Shown here: positions 10,541 to 21,059 of the stretch, piece by piece
Numbering within the stretch: position 1 is the first letter of the stretch
Layout: each line of letters starts with the position of its first letter
Assembly: GCA_963971575.1 (NCBI GenBank)
Contig: OZ020624.1
Span: forward strand, 2,857,001-2,921,000
From: Liopterus haemorrhoidalis
Lineage: Eukaryota; Arthropoda; Insecta; Coleoptera; Dytiscidae
Direction of reading: 5' to 3'
DNA: 64,000 bases
The notes under the pieces: generated by a model
Database searches by the model: none
Told to the model about the DNA's origin: nothing
What the model saw: only the letters and a program-made list of their open reading frames with translations
Translations under genes and position numbers: made by a program

Positions 10541-11052
10541 GAAGAGAGGCTATTTTATTATTTGTTTTTTTTTTTTTAATTTTTATATTGTTTAAATTAT
10601 TTTTTCAAAATTCTAGTTATATTTTGGCAAATGGTGCATTTAATTTTTAAAAGCGTAAATTTAATAGCCAGTGGAAATTGTTTAAATTATAATTTAATTC
10701 TGTTTCAATGTACACGAAATCAGAGGGGCGGAACTTATAACAACCAATGGAAGCCATAGGCGCAATTTTTAAAATTCTTAATGAACCTTGCTATATATAA
10801 AAAAAAAAAAAAATACTGCACATATTTAGAAACCTAAATAATGGTATTAGGCGTTCGAATTAAAATTAACAAAAAAAATATTTTAATATAAAATTTGTTT
10901 TGGCATCCAAAATAATCATCATTAACTTACTAAGTACCTGCAAAACCCTGAAATGTGTGAAGATTCACACTTCACATAATTTTTTTTAAATTTATGTTCC
11001 ACAGTTTTCACATTTGTAAAACCAAACTAAGAGGAAATTTTGATTTTAATCA

Positions 11053-11195
11053 TCTGCATACCCTAAAATCTTGAAGTACCAATTGGGCTGAAGACCACAG
11101 TGGTTGGTATCTTGGGCTTTTCGTAGCACCATCTCCAGCACGAGGTTAAACATCAAAGGTGAGATGACATCCCCTTGTTTGACTCCAGTATGAAT
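11053..11195 (-). pseudogene. LINE reverse transcriptase fragment, motifs B and C
   Basis: The minus strand reads GVKQGDVISPLMFNLVLEM (motif B) and, shortly after, ILGYADD (catalytic motif C). The spacing is shorter than normal, so a deletion lies between them. The pattern differs from the (TTA)n LINEs elsewhere in the window. It is a short dead remnant abutting a mariner at 11239. Confidence 0.7.
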
Positions 11196-11238
11196 TTAAA
11201 AGGCTGTAACAAATGGTTTCCTACTTTTATTCTCTATA

Positions 11239-11815
11239 CGAGGGTTACCTTTTATGTTTTTACAAACGACCACTAGATGGCAATATTGAAATGTGTCATT
11301 ACTATATTCGTAAATTTGACATTTGTTAAATTGACTGAGTAGTTTGTTGACAGTGAGCCTTAAAAAAAAACAAGTTTGTGAAAAAATGGATATTACTCTT
11401 GAAAGTTTTCGTTGGATGATTTTTAACGAATTTAGTAAAGGCCTAACTGAACAACAATGCATAGATTCTCTTCGTTCAACTTTTGGTAATGAAGCACCAT
11501 CAGAAAAGACTGTTTACAATTGGTTTGCAGAATTTCGTCGTGGTCGTGCGTCCGTCAGTGATGAATCTCGTGAAGGTTATCCAAAATCGGTTGTGATTCA
11601 AAAAAACATCGATGATGTACCCAAAATGATTGAAGAAGATCGGCATGTGACTTACCGTGAGATAGAGGCATCCTTTGGCATATCACACTGCAATACATTC
11701 GATTTTGCATGAACATTTAGCTTTGAAAAAGATCTGATCCCGATGGATTCCACGTAATTTGATCGAAGCTCAAAAAAGGTTCGTGTTGATTGGTGTAAGG
11801 CAGTGGTCTTTTCGA
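11239..11815 (+). mobile_element. mariner, 5' half (lineage C)
   Basis: It is preceded by TA and starts CGAGGGTTACCTTTTATG, the same terminus as copies at about 29284, 30625 and 50893. The 3' half is missing: at 11816 the sequence switches to CAGTGGTCTTTTCGAG, which looks like a hAT terminus. Confidence 0.8.
11344..11712 (+). pseudogene. mariner transposase N-terminal domain
   Basis: The 122-residue frame carries both helix-turn-helix units of a mariner transposase: FSKGLTEQQCIDSLRSTFG and VYNWFAEFRRGR, then DRHVTYREIEASFGIS. It goes out of frame after that (expected SIHSIL), and downstream codons for SRWIP and RVDWCK follow in other frames to about 11812. The catalytic domain is missing. 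The true start is probably the second Met (MDITLESFRWM), since the first 15 residues are Lys-rich and atypical. Confidence 0.85.
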
Positions 11816-11906
11816 GTCCTGGAACCCTTTACAGTCTAACAATATTCCGTGGAACCCCAAAAAATACCTTAGATAAACCCTAAGATTGAAAAAAAAAAAT
11901 GGAAAT
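11816..11906. mobile_element. hAT-type terminal fragment (probable)
   Basis: CAGTGGTCTTTTCGAGTCC followed by TGGAACCC and CGTGGAACCCC resembles the ends of insect hAT MITEs (CAGTGGTTCTCAA with GGAACCC repeats). No partner end was found, so this is a fragment. Confidence 0.4.
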
Positions 11907-11919
11907 ACAGTATATTTTA

Positions 11920-12628
11920 AATTATGTAGTCAATTCTTGGGATATTAGGTCAATAAGTAAAACACTTAGATATTCATATATTTGAATAGACCGGTTTCGA
12001 CAATTTTATTGTCTTCTTCAGTATCTCTGAGGAAAAATTGAGAAGAAAAAAATTTAATATTACAATAATGTTCACAAAAATTAGTATGAAAATTAACAAT
12101 TAAATAAACATGTGTATCAAAAAAAAATAAATAAAAACTTACTCAAATTACTAATGTAAATAATAGTTTGTAAATGTATTTAAAATAAATAAAACTCATT
12201 GTAAGAGACATGTGGTATCACAGATAAATAAGCGTCAAAAGTTAAAATGGTTAAAATACTTTAAAAAAATTAATAAATAAAATTCTTGATGGACATCCAC
12301 AGTTGAATGTGTCCGAATAGTGCCAAGCAATTATTACAAACTATTATTTACATTAGTAATTTGAGTAAGTTTTTATTTATTTTTTTTTGATACACATGTT
12401 TATTTAATTGTTAATTTTCATACTAATTTTTGTGAACATTATTGTAATATTAAATTTTTTTCTTCTCAATTTTTCCTCAGAGATACTGAAGAAGACAATA
12501 AAATTGTCGAAACCGGTCTATTCAAATATATGAATATCTAAGTGTTTTACTTATTGACCTAATATCCCAAGAATTGACTACATAATTTAACTTACTCCAA
12601 GGTCGAAAAGAAATACCAGAAGATTTTA
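11920..12628. mobile_element. Long palindrome, probable non-autonomous Penelope-like derivative
   Basis: Two arms of about 255 bp (11920-12177 and 12338-12592) are near-perfect inverted copies around an AT-rich centre. Each carries CTGAAGAAGACAATAAAATT followed by GTCGAAACC, the hammerhead-like layout of Penelope terminal repeats. ACAGTATATTTTA occurs just outside on the left (11907) and at 12629, consistent with a target duplication. On the right a 36-bp tail lies between the arm and that repeat, as described for Penelope-like elements. No protein is encoded. Confidence 0.65.
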
Positions 12629-12664
12629 CAGTATATTTTATTAAGTTTTGCTCACCTCCAAAAA

Positions 12665-12708
12665 CGAGATTGTCTGCTCGTTTTTCCAAAAACGACCAGA
12701 CAATCTCG
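12665..12708. repeat. 44-bp hairpin
   Basis: A 21-bp stem with one mismatch and a 2-base loop: CGAGATTGTCTGCTCGTTTT on one side and its near-exact complement on the other. Its role is unknown. Confidence 0.8.
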
Positions 12709-12776
12709 AGCCGTCCTGTTCCATACTGCCATGTCTACTCTGAATGTGTTTGGAATGGTTTTTCATTTCCGTATAT

Positions 12777-12854
12777 TTTTAGGGTTTTGTAGGTATGACC
12801 AAAAAACCCTTATACCGTCATTTTGTCGTCTGTCTGTCTGTATGTCTGTCTGTA

Positions 12855-12901
<47 letters not shown>

Positions 12902-13955
12902 TCGGTAAAAATTGTAGCCAAACGGCTAAACCTAGAGAGTTGAAAATTGGCATGCTTGTACAACTTTTTGACCCGCACATAGGAAAAATACTAAAACATC
13001 TAAAAAACATATCCCCTTAAAAATATAAACAAATATGTGCTCATCGAAAAAAAAAAATATTTTTTTAAAATTCTGAGTAGGGTATCAAATGAAAGCCCTA
13101 AGTACGTGGATTAACGATCAAAATTTAATTTTTGCAAAATAAATTGAGGCGATTTTTGCCAAAATTGTGCAAAAAATTTTTTGTCCCACACCCTGTAGCC
13201 CAGATGGTTTAAACTAAAAATGTGAAAAAATTCTAAGTAACGTATAATGGTGTGAACCGGAATAGTACAACAGGAATTTTTGATCAGATTATGTTTTCGG
13301 AAAATAACGCATTTTTTGTGTTTTTTGGTTGACGATGCATACATGTTATACTCTTATAACACACTAAGTTGATAAGCGTTTGGTGGTCTAGTGGCTCAGT
13401 TGCTCGATAACCACACAGGATCGTTATTCACTACACAGGTTCGTTCCTGGCTTGTGGAGTCAATTTTATTTTTTGTTTTTTTTTTCAAATTTATTATGTT
13501 TAAATTAATTTGTTAAAATTCTAGTTATATTTTAGCACATTTTGAATTTAATTTCCAAGAGCGTAAATTTAATAACCAATTGGAATTATATTTTCATTCT
13601 GTGTCATTTATACGAAGCCAGAGGGGCGGAGCGTATGATTTAAGACAACCAATGAAAGCCATAGGCCCAATTTTCAAAATCTTAATGAACCTTGTTATAT
13701 AAAAAAATACTGCACTTATTTAGAAACCTAAATAATGATATTAGGTATTCGAATTAAAATTAACAAAAAAATATTTTAACATAAAATTTCTTTTTAAAGC
13801 TCTGAGATTAACAGACGATAAATTATTTTAAAAAGATCGTTCATTTTGCCGCGGTTACTACAAAGCAAAATTTGTCCTACACACTCAGCATGCCGCCTTC
13901 ACTTATTATATACCTGCGAAACCCTGCAATGTGTGAAAATTCACACTTCACATCA
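12777..13955 (+). repeat. Dispersed repeat family B, copy 2
   Basis: It has the same order of parts as copy 1: a TTTTAGGGTTTTGTAGGTA start, a GTCT array (about 12829-12901), TTCGGTAAAAATTGTAGCC, a tRNA-like patch at 13384-13448, and an end near TACCTGCGAAACCCTG with the hairpin TGTGAAAATTCACA. Divergence from copy 1 is modest in the head and larger after the array. Confidence 0.85.
13384..13448 (+). promoter_or_regulatory. tRNA-like A and B boxes in family B, copy 2
   Basis: TGGTCTAGTGGCTCAGTTG closely follows tRNA A-box sequence, and GGTTCGTTCC is a near-consensus B box 54 bases further on. The spacing is normal for a tRNA or SINE head. Confidence 0.6.
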
Positions 13956-13984
13956 ATTTTTTTATAAGAATATACTTTTGTAAA

Positions 13985-14105
13985 ATATTGACAACGTACT
14001 CTAGACTGAGGATGACTGGATTTACCAGTCGAAACGTCTCTTGATATTTAATAAATAAAACTTTTGACGAGTATTCGAAAATTTTTATTTCCTCCTACAT
14101 TTTTC
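13985..14105 (+). repeat. Hammerhead-like core, Penelope-type terminal fragment (possible)
   Basis: CTGAGGATGACTGG, a five-base loop, CCAGTC and GAAACGTCTC reproduce the CUGANGA, stem II and GAAA core of hammerhead ribozymes. A GACGAG phrase about 30 bases later could pair with CGTC for stem III, but the cleavage trinucleotide is not in the ideal place. It probably is a solo terminal repeat. Confidence 0.45.
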
Positions 14106-14126
14106 GTCAAGAACAACAATTTAACT

Positions 14127-14148
14127 ATATATATATATATATATATAT
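14127..14148. repeat. (AT)n microsatellite
   Basis: A run of about eleven TA units. Confidence 0.95.
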
Positions 14149-14149
14149 A

Positions 14150-15050
14150 GCTCCTAATCGCTTCAGGAGTGGAAGAAATGACATCCACCTTATAGTCCCG
14201 ACTTGGCGTCTTGTGTCTTCTTTCTCTTCACTTTTATAAAGGATAAAATGTGCAGAATAAAAGTTCATAGCTCAAAATCGGCGATCGAAGCTTACGAAAA
14301 TCTCGTTTCTGAAGTGACACCTTAACCATGGATCCAGTGGTTTCAGGATTGGTTTTACCGGATGTAACATTGATCATGAAGGTGAATATTTTGAAAAGCA
14401 ATACAAATATTTCAATAAACAAGTTAAGTAGTAATTCTCGTAATATTCCCATCTAGTTGTTACACATTGACATGTTCTAATTATATATAAATTAATCAAA
14501 ATGCTCTACAATTAACTATGGAATATTATATTACTCAGAGTCGTTAACGAATTCAGAGCAGTGTACCTGTGTACATATGTTCACCTATATTTTATTCGTT
14601 GGTTAAATAATGTATTGTACCATTTGTGAAAACAATACCGCGTATCATAGCTGTGTGCTGGAACACAGTACATTTGTAGTCGTATATTGTCTGTGGCTCT
14701 ATGAATTTTTGATGTAAATGGCATTCTTCTTTCTTTAAAATACGCTCTTTCAGATTATTACACTCCTTCCAGATGTGTCGTAACAACTTGAATTTTACCT
14801 ACAGATGTATACATTTATTTCTAGACGAATGTCTTGTTTTGTTTTTAACATAAATTACAGAACATATATAGTCAACTAGGAATAATTTTTACTTTTAAAT
14901 ATATAGCGTTTATAAGAAGCAAATGTGTATATTCAGAACGATTGCTAACACAAGAAAGAGACCCTAAGGTGGTGGAAAATCTTCTGAGAATAAAACTGTT
15001 CTGGAAAGCGTATTATGGCAGAGAAAATTGTGTATAGTATTTCCAAAATG
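14150..15050. other. Non-coding stretch
   Basis: No supported gene. Open frames of 60-70 codons on the minus strand (14234-14452, 14592-14786) show no recognisable domain or splice context and were not called. Confidence 0.4.
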
Positions 15051-15052
15051 AA

Positions 15053-15861
15053 ATGGCCACTGTTGTTAAGAAGCTGTTGTTAAACAATCATACAAGAGTT
15101 GGTGAACTTGATATCCTATCTGAATTAGCGATGTCAAAGACAAAAGACTGGTTTTGCAGCAATTTATTGACATTAAATGCAAGCAAGAATCAACAATTAA
15201 TACTCTCTCTCAATAGAAATGAAATTGTAAACAATGCCTTCAGCAAGTCTGTAAAATTTCTTGGTCTTAAAATAGACAATCAGTTGAATTGGCATACACA
15301 TGTAAAAGATGTAGCTACAAGTTTGTGTAAGGCCACTTATGCACTAAGAAAATTACAAAGCTGTGTCACAACTGAAACAATTCGGACAGCATATTCGCAT
15401 CTTTTCACTCTAGGCTCGCTTACGGCATTTTGCTATGGGGAACATGCAAATCTGCTAAAAGAGTTTTTTTAATACAGAAACAAGCTATTAGAATAATCAG
15501 TAATGCTCGTTACCGAGTGCAATGCAAGCCACTATTTATAAAACTAAAAATTTTGTCTTTCTCTAGTTTATTTATATACACATGTTTGCTTTATGCCAAA
15601 GAAAATTTAAACATTGTCTTTAAAAAATCAGTACATAGCCATAACGTAAGAAGTAAAGAAAGTTTAGTTATACCGTATATTAGGCTTGAGAAATCTAAAA
15701 CTGGTCCTTATTTGGCTGCAATATTCTACAACCATATACCTCAGTCGATAAGAATTCTCGACATTAAGAATTTCAAACTAAAATTGAAAAATATACTAAT
15801 AAAAAATTGCTTATATTCTATAGAAGATTTTTTTGATATAGATTTTACAGATCATGTCTGA
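15053..15861 (+). pseudogene. LINE reverse transcriptase, C-terminal part
   Basis: Two frames joined by one frameshift near 15450 give a nearly continuous product. It has TKDWFCSNLLTLNASK and VKFLGLKIDNQLNWHTHV, then a broken YGEHANL region (normally a WG motif), IQKQAIRIISNARYR, and a C-terminus with HSHNVRSKESLVIPYIRLE and YNHIPQSIR. This is the thumb and C-terminal region of a Jockey/CR1-like LINE polymerase. The catalytic motifs lie upstream of the truncation and are absent. It belongs to the same broad group as the LINE at 44485-45790 but is a different family. Confidence 0.85.
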
Positions 15862-16008
15862 TTATATAGATATAATGTTTCTAGTTTTTTTAAATTAAGA
15901 TGTTATAATTTGTATTATCTTTTTGTACTGTTGTATTGACTTGACGTGTAAACAATCCTTTGTAATTGTATTAGCACCAATAAAATATTATTATTATTAT
16001 TATTATTA
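15053..16008 (+). mobile_element. 5'-truncated LINE with (TTA)n tail
   Basis: The C-terminal part of a LINE reverse transcriptase and a short 3' UTR end in AATAAAATATTATTATTATT (15978-16008). Simple TTA repeats at the 3' end are typical of several insect LINE clades. The 5' truncation lies just downstream of the YADD box. Confidence 0.88.
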
Positions 16009-16009
16009 A

Positions 16010-16815
16010 CAGCGCAGTAATGGGTTTATGGCAATAATCTTAAGACTCGTTGCTGTCAACAGAATATAAGGGGTATTAAGGTAATTTTAAATTTAAATAG
16101 AATAGATATAACACTAGTTCAATTGAAGTTTCTTAAAAACCATAGGATATTTGCCAAATTTATAATCCTATTGTTTCTAAATTTTAGGGGTTGTTATACT
16201 GGTTTGTTAGTTAATTTTCAACGTTCATAGCGTGCAATTAATTAACAGCATGGTTCTTTGGCGATTATTTGATTTTGCAGAAATTCCTAATTTCTGTAAT
16301 GAAAACAGTGAATCTATGCAAGGTGATTTGGAGTGCGAAAATGTGGACGTTGACGTGTATGCGAAAATGTGGACGTGCCTACTATTTTAAGGCCGCCGTG
16401 ATATTATTTTGTTTTAAACCCAATTAAAAGGTAATGTGCGCCGGAAAAAAAATAACACCGACAGAAAGTGACACTGTAGTACAGTTAATTAAAGACGAAA
16501 CAAGTGCAATAAGAAGTGATTTTTGGGAAAAACGTGTAGAACGTTTAAAGGCAATTGAAACATTTTTTTTTTATAAATCCACCAAATAAATCTTCAATAA
16601 TTATTAATTTAAATGACAGAGGTAGTGACACAAACTCTGATGGTGATAAAAACAATGATAATAGTGATAATGATTAATATTTTAATAATTTTAAATTACC
16701 ATAAATTGACATTCAAAAAAGAATCATTTTTGTTTGTGCAAATTTGAAGTATTTAATATAGACTATAAAGACTTTAAAACAAAAAGATTTTTGCCTATAT
16801 CTATAATTCAAATAT
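16010..16815. other. Non-coding stretch with a decayed acidic ORF
   Basis: At 16440-16676 two frames give an Asp/Ser/Asn-rich tail (QLIKDETSAIRSDFWEKRVE, later NDRGSDTNSDGDKN) ending at a TAA. It reads like the end of a small transposon or host protein, but I cannot identify it. Confidence 0.35.
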
Positions 16816-16817
16816 AG

Positions 16818-17035
16818 AAATCATTTGAGAACGCGGGGAAGAAATTCTGAAAATCAATTAAGGACAAGGGGAGTATTCCGAAAATCTTTTGAGTGTGATT
16901 CCAAAAGACAAGGGCAGAAATTTCGTGCGAGCCGTTTGAAACTTATTGTTGGACAACATTGCAGTATATGGATTAAAAAGTCTCCCCCCAAATATTTTAC
17001 TCACCAGCTGCTATTGCTTACAGGTATATTCCATC
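16818..17035 (+). repeat. Repeat family E fragment, copy 1
   Basis: Matches 39302-39450 (GGGGAAGAAATTCTGAAAAT and onward) and 40630-40690 (TATATGGATyAAAAAGT, CCCCCAAATATTTTAC). In the second copy these two parts are separated by family D, so this copy represents a version without that insertion. Confidence 0.7.
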
Positions 17036-17072
17036 GATATTAATGTCTCCATTGTCCAAAGGTACTTTTTTA

Positions 17073-18260
17073 TCAGGTCTACAAGTATGAAATGCGGATT
17101 TTTTTTTTTAAATAAAACACAATAAACTCAAAAGAACAGTAAAAGTTTATTTATCCAAAGTATGCTCCATTAGAAGTTATACATTTTTCCCATCTTTCAG
17201 GAAATTTGTGAATACCTCGCCAGTAGAACTCTTCCCCTTTCCCCGCAAACCATTCATCTAGCCATTCTTTCACATTTTCATATGAACAAAAGTGCTGCTC
17301 GGCAAGTGCGTGCCCATCGATGCGAACAAGTGGTAATCTGAAGGGGCCAAGTCTGGTGAATAAGCGGCATGGGGTAGCACTTGAGTGCCTCCAATGTGTT
17401 GCAAACTTTTTTCGTATTCTGGTCGTTTTATGAGCAGCGAATATATTAACTGTTTCACCAGGTTTTAACAATTCATAATAGACCACACACTTTTGGTCCC
17501 ACCAAGTACAGAGCATTGTCTTTTTGCCAAAGCGATTCGGTCTTGCAGTTGATGTGGATGGTGAGCCTGGGTTCACCCATGATTTTTTGCGTTTGGGATT
17601 TTCAAAATAAATCCATTTTTCATCGCCAGTAATGATACGATGCAAAAAAGACTTTCTTTTGTATCGTGCAAGCAAAATTTCACAAGTGTTTTTGCGTTTT
17701 TCCATCTGCCTCTCATTCAATGCATGTGGAACCCATCTGCTGACTTTCTGGATCTTACCCATCTCTCGTAGGCGATTGGAAACAGCTTGTTGACTAACGC
17801 CTAACTGCTCTGCTAGTTGTTTTTGTGATTGACTATCGTCTTCCTGTAGCAATGTTTCAAATTTTGTATCTTCATATTTTTTTGGAGGTTTTCCTTGTTC
17901 TTTGTCTGTAAGATGAAAGTCACCACTTCTGAAACGCCGAAACCATCGTTCATACATATCTTGCGATGAAGCAAATTCACCATAAGCTTCTCGAAGCAGT
18001 CGGTATAATTCAGCAGCAGTTTTTTTCAAATGAAAACAAAACAGTAGTGTTGTCCGCGAATGCTCTTTATTTGGCACAAAATTTGACATTTTTAACACAG
18101 TAAAACAAAACTATATGATCACTTTTCAAATTATAACCTATACGCATTTGACACTGAATGATAACTTAACAAAACGCCATATGTGTTGAAACTTTGAACT
18201 ATACACACTGTTTGCGCGGCAAATTTGAAAAAATTCCGCATTTCATACTTTTAGACCTGG
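17073..18260 (-). mobile_element. Mos1-like mariner, internally deleted
   Basis: TA flanks on both sides. Terminal repeats start (C)CAGGTCTACAAGTATGA and match over about 28 bp. The 1188-bp length and the transposase below identify the mauritiana-type subfamily of mariner. A second copy of the same family is at 35566-36827. Confidence 0.93.
17151..18089 (-). pseudogene. Mos1-like mariner transposase, catalytic segment deleted
   Basis: The start at [13 protein letters not shown] (18089) matches the mariner N-terminus. Two HTH motifs ([11 protein letters not shown] and [18 protein letters not shown]), the [10 protein letters not shown] linker and the first catalytic Asp in TGDEKW are intact. 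After PGETVN the frame is disturbed: the expected second Asp (HDN box) is deleted, while the third Asp ([11 protein letters not shown]) survives in another frame at 17270-17458. The C-terminus [20 protein letters not shown] is back in the original frame. At about 315 encoded residues it is slightly short of the usual 345. The product could bind DNA but not catalyse transposition. Confidence 0.92.
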
Positions 18261-18261
18261 T

Positions 18262-18750
18262 AATATGTCTGTATTCCATGATCAGGGAGAAGAGTATAGT
18301 GAAACTGCCAAATTTCTTTATATAAGCCGAAATACCGTTATCCGGATTATTAATGTAAATCTAATTTTTACAGAAGAATTTTTAGGTTTAGTATTGATGT
18401 GGATTGATCAGCATATACGATATAAGAATATTGAGATGTGACGTGTTCCACTTTTCACTTTTATGTCTACGTTTGTTTCTGGGGGAAATCTCTTTATCCC
18501 GCTTGTCAAAACTGGGGAAATGTAGGAACATTTCAACCATGTGACAGGACGCAAGTCTTTTGATGGACATTTATACAGATATCAGAATATTTCAATTTAT
18601 TCACGACTCGCGTGAAAATGGAACGAAAAAAATTCACGTCGAGAATTTAAGAAGCCAAATCTTACATGTTCACTCCTGTAAAATATACGCATTTAAAATC
18701 AAATTCAACTGGAAATAAAAAAAAAAATCTTAAATCGCATTCGAGTTTCT
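18262..18750. other. Non-coding stretch
   Basis: No gene was recognised. It contains the GATGGACATTTATACAGA phrase (18562) shared with position 782. Confidence 0.4.
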
Positions 18751-18751
18751 T

Positions 18752-20040
18752 TTTAATAATAATAATAATAATAATTTTATTAAACAGCCCGAAGGCCAAA
18801 ATAATATATACATTTAACGAAAATCAGAAACAAAAAACAAGACAAATTTGGAGTTCAGTTTTAACAATTGTAAACCCAAACATTAAAGAATACATTTATA
18901 GTTTAAGTTAGTAGATATTTAATATATCAGCTGAGCTGACCAACAAGTGTGAAACGTTTTGTCAATGCGTAGACACTCTCGAATCAACATGTTATTAGAT
19001 TTAAGTAATCTACTACGTAAACTATAAACGTATTTTCTAAGTACAGCCATTCAAGTTTTAACTTCATTCATAACAAACATTTCACTTGCACTAAAATATT
19101 TGGAAAACTCATTGATAACTCTAAATGCATTGTTGTAGCAAACTACTAATTTACCAATACCGGTTTTGGTGGTGTTAGCCCAAAGAGAAGATGTATACAT
19201 ACTGCCACAAAACGTATTAAAAAGGTATTTACGTACAACAGTACTGCATCTAAAGAATCTATGGTTTAGCATATTTGCTTTAACACATACAGAGCGACAT
19301 TGCCTATCAATGTCAGCTGTATAATTTAAATCATCACAGATGATATGACCAAGATAACATACAGAAGGTACTCTCTTAACGCACTGAACATTGAGTGAAA
19401 TGTCGGGCACTGTATATCTCTTATTCTTAGGCTGAAATACAATAAACTCTGTTTAATTAACATTATAAATTAGGCCATGCTCCAGAGCATAAGATTCACA
19501 CGGTACCAGCAATTTCCTCAATCCAGCCAAAGATGGTGCAAAGACCACCATGTCATCAGCATAGCTGAGCAGGTGATGAGCCAACCATACAGCCAATCCT
19601 TTCCTCGTTCAGCCGTCAGCTCAAATCCATGTAGATGTTGAACAAGGAAGGTGATAACAGGCCACCTGTCGTACTCCTGTGTTTTATATAAACGCACTGG
19701 ATTTAGCTGTGCCCCAGCGAACTCTTTTTTGTTCTCTATCAAACCAATGGTGCAGTACAGAGGTTATTCGAGGGCAGACGTTCTTCTTCAAGAGTATCTG
19801 TAGAAGTTTTCCTCTATCCACCCGTTCAAAAGAGCGGCTAAGGTCTAATAAGCACGCGAATACGGGCGTCTCTCGCAGTAGGTACTGCATTATAGTTGAC
19901 TTCAACAAATATATCGCCATATCTGTGCCATGAAATTTTTTGAAACCAAATTGGTTGTCGACACACTGTATTTTATCCACGAATTTTGCCATGAGAATTT
20001 TTTCAAAGACTTTAGACAAGACAGTAGATATCGCGATAGG
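18752..20040 (-). mobile_element. 5'-truncated LINE with (TTA)n tail
   Basis: The 3' end is marked by (AAT)n at 18757-18775 on the plus strand, and the coding part runs leftwards from about 20030. It is a different LINE lineage from the other (TTA)n copies. Confidence 0.85.
19051..20019 (-). pseudogene. LINE reverse transcriptase, three frames
   Basis: The fragments read in order along the minus strand. SKVFEKILMAKFVDKI, NQFGFKKFHGTDMAIYLL and ACLLDLSRSFERVD (motif A) come from 19684-20019. A GVRQ motif B region contains a one-base deletion near 19660. SYADDMVVFAPS (motif C) lies at about 19532-19567. The thumb-like CYLGHIICDDLNYTADIDRQ with RQCRSVCVKANML follows at 19051-19410. The GHII...DI.RQ pattern is typical of a CR1/L2-group LINE widespread in animals, but the clade needs a tree. 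It has several frameshifts and is non-functional. Confidence 0.82.
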
Positions 20041-21055
20041 GCGAAACTAGACTAAACTTACTAAACTAGACTAAACTTGATACAACAAGATCAGTCCAAA
20101 TTTTTATATTTTATACTCATCTGCAGTTCTATAACAGCTTATAAGTGAAATTGACACCTTTCAAGGTTTTTGAAAACCAAATACGAAGATCAGGGCTGGA
20201 GTGAGGGTCTTTGGCGCCCTTATGCAAGATTTAATTTTCAGTGAGAATCAAAAAGGTTTTCGTTTCTAAATTTCAAGTGAAGACCTAAACAAAAAATGGT
20301 CCTTTAACCTTGGGACGCCTTCTGGTATCATGCGCCAAAAAAGGTGGTGTTTATTTCTAACAATAACTTAATTTTTATTAAGAAAAATAGAGTTTCCATA
20401 CTTATAGCCACTACTGTATTTAGGTCAAATTATAAAAATATTGAAGGTTTTTTCCTACCATATTTTCATCTGCAATTTCATTCATCATTGCGGTAAATGT
20501 AGTAAATGTGACGCGAATTCATATAAAAAATTCATTAAGTTTTGCAATATAGAAAAGCCATTGGAGCTTATTTAAGGTGTTGCAATTCTGGACGTGGCGG
20601 CGAAGCGGTTATAAAATAAAAATGAAATCAGATATTTCAGCAGATTCCTTCAAATAAAACCTACTATCACAACCGTACAACTTTATAAGAACATAAATAT
20701 AGATTGAACATCAATGAAATTTACACAGTTGGAATCTGTAGGTGGTATCACTACCACACTTCATGTTCCTACAACACCAGTTGCGACTCGTCAAACATTA
20801 TCAAAATAGTAACTAATTTGCAAATCAGTATTCAATTTCAGTATTTTAAGCTTTATGGTTAGTTGACAAACGAATAAAAACACGCAACTTATAAACATAA
20901 CAAGTAAAGGTAGGCAGTAGTATAACTACGTCATAACTGTGACACTTTGACCTTGAGTAGTGCGGTTGGCTTCGTTCATCTCAGACGAGTCGATTTTAGC
21001 TGAAACCAGATGTAAAAAGATGTGACTTTTCCCTTTCTTGTGAGTGACGCAAAAA
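20041..21055. other. Non-coding stretch
   Basis: No gene or repeat was recognised apart from the start of repeat A at its right edge. Confidence 0.4.
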
Positions 21056-21059
21056 ATCA

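Larger units (their letters stand above)
9796..10980 (+). repeat. Dispersed repeat family B, copy 1
   Basis: It starts TTTTAGGGTTTTGTAGGTA, contains a long GTCT array, and then a unique body that begins TTCGGTAAAAATTGTAGCC. It closes near TACCTGCAAAACCCTG with a small hairpin (TGTGAAGATTCACA). Copies with the same order are at 12777-13955 and inverted at 24343-25188. The two ends resemble inverted versions of each other. Translations through the array are meaningless repeats of VCLS, so it is not protein coding. Confidence 0.85.

Noticed and set aside
16440..16676. Acidic Ser/Asp-rich ORF
   Set aside because: Two frames and no recognisable domain; mentioned in the gap note but not called as a gene.
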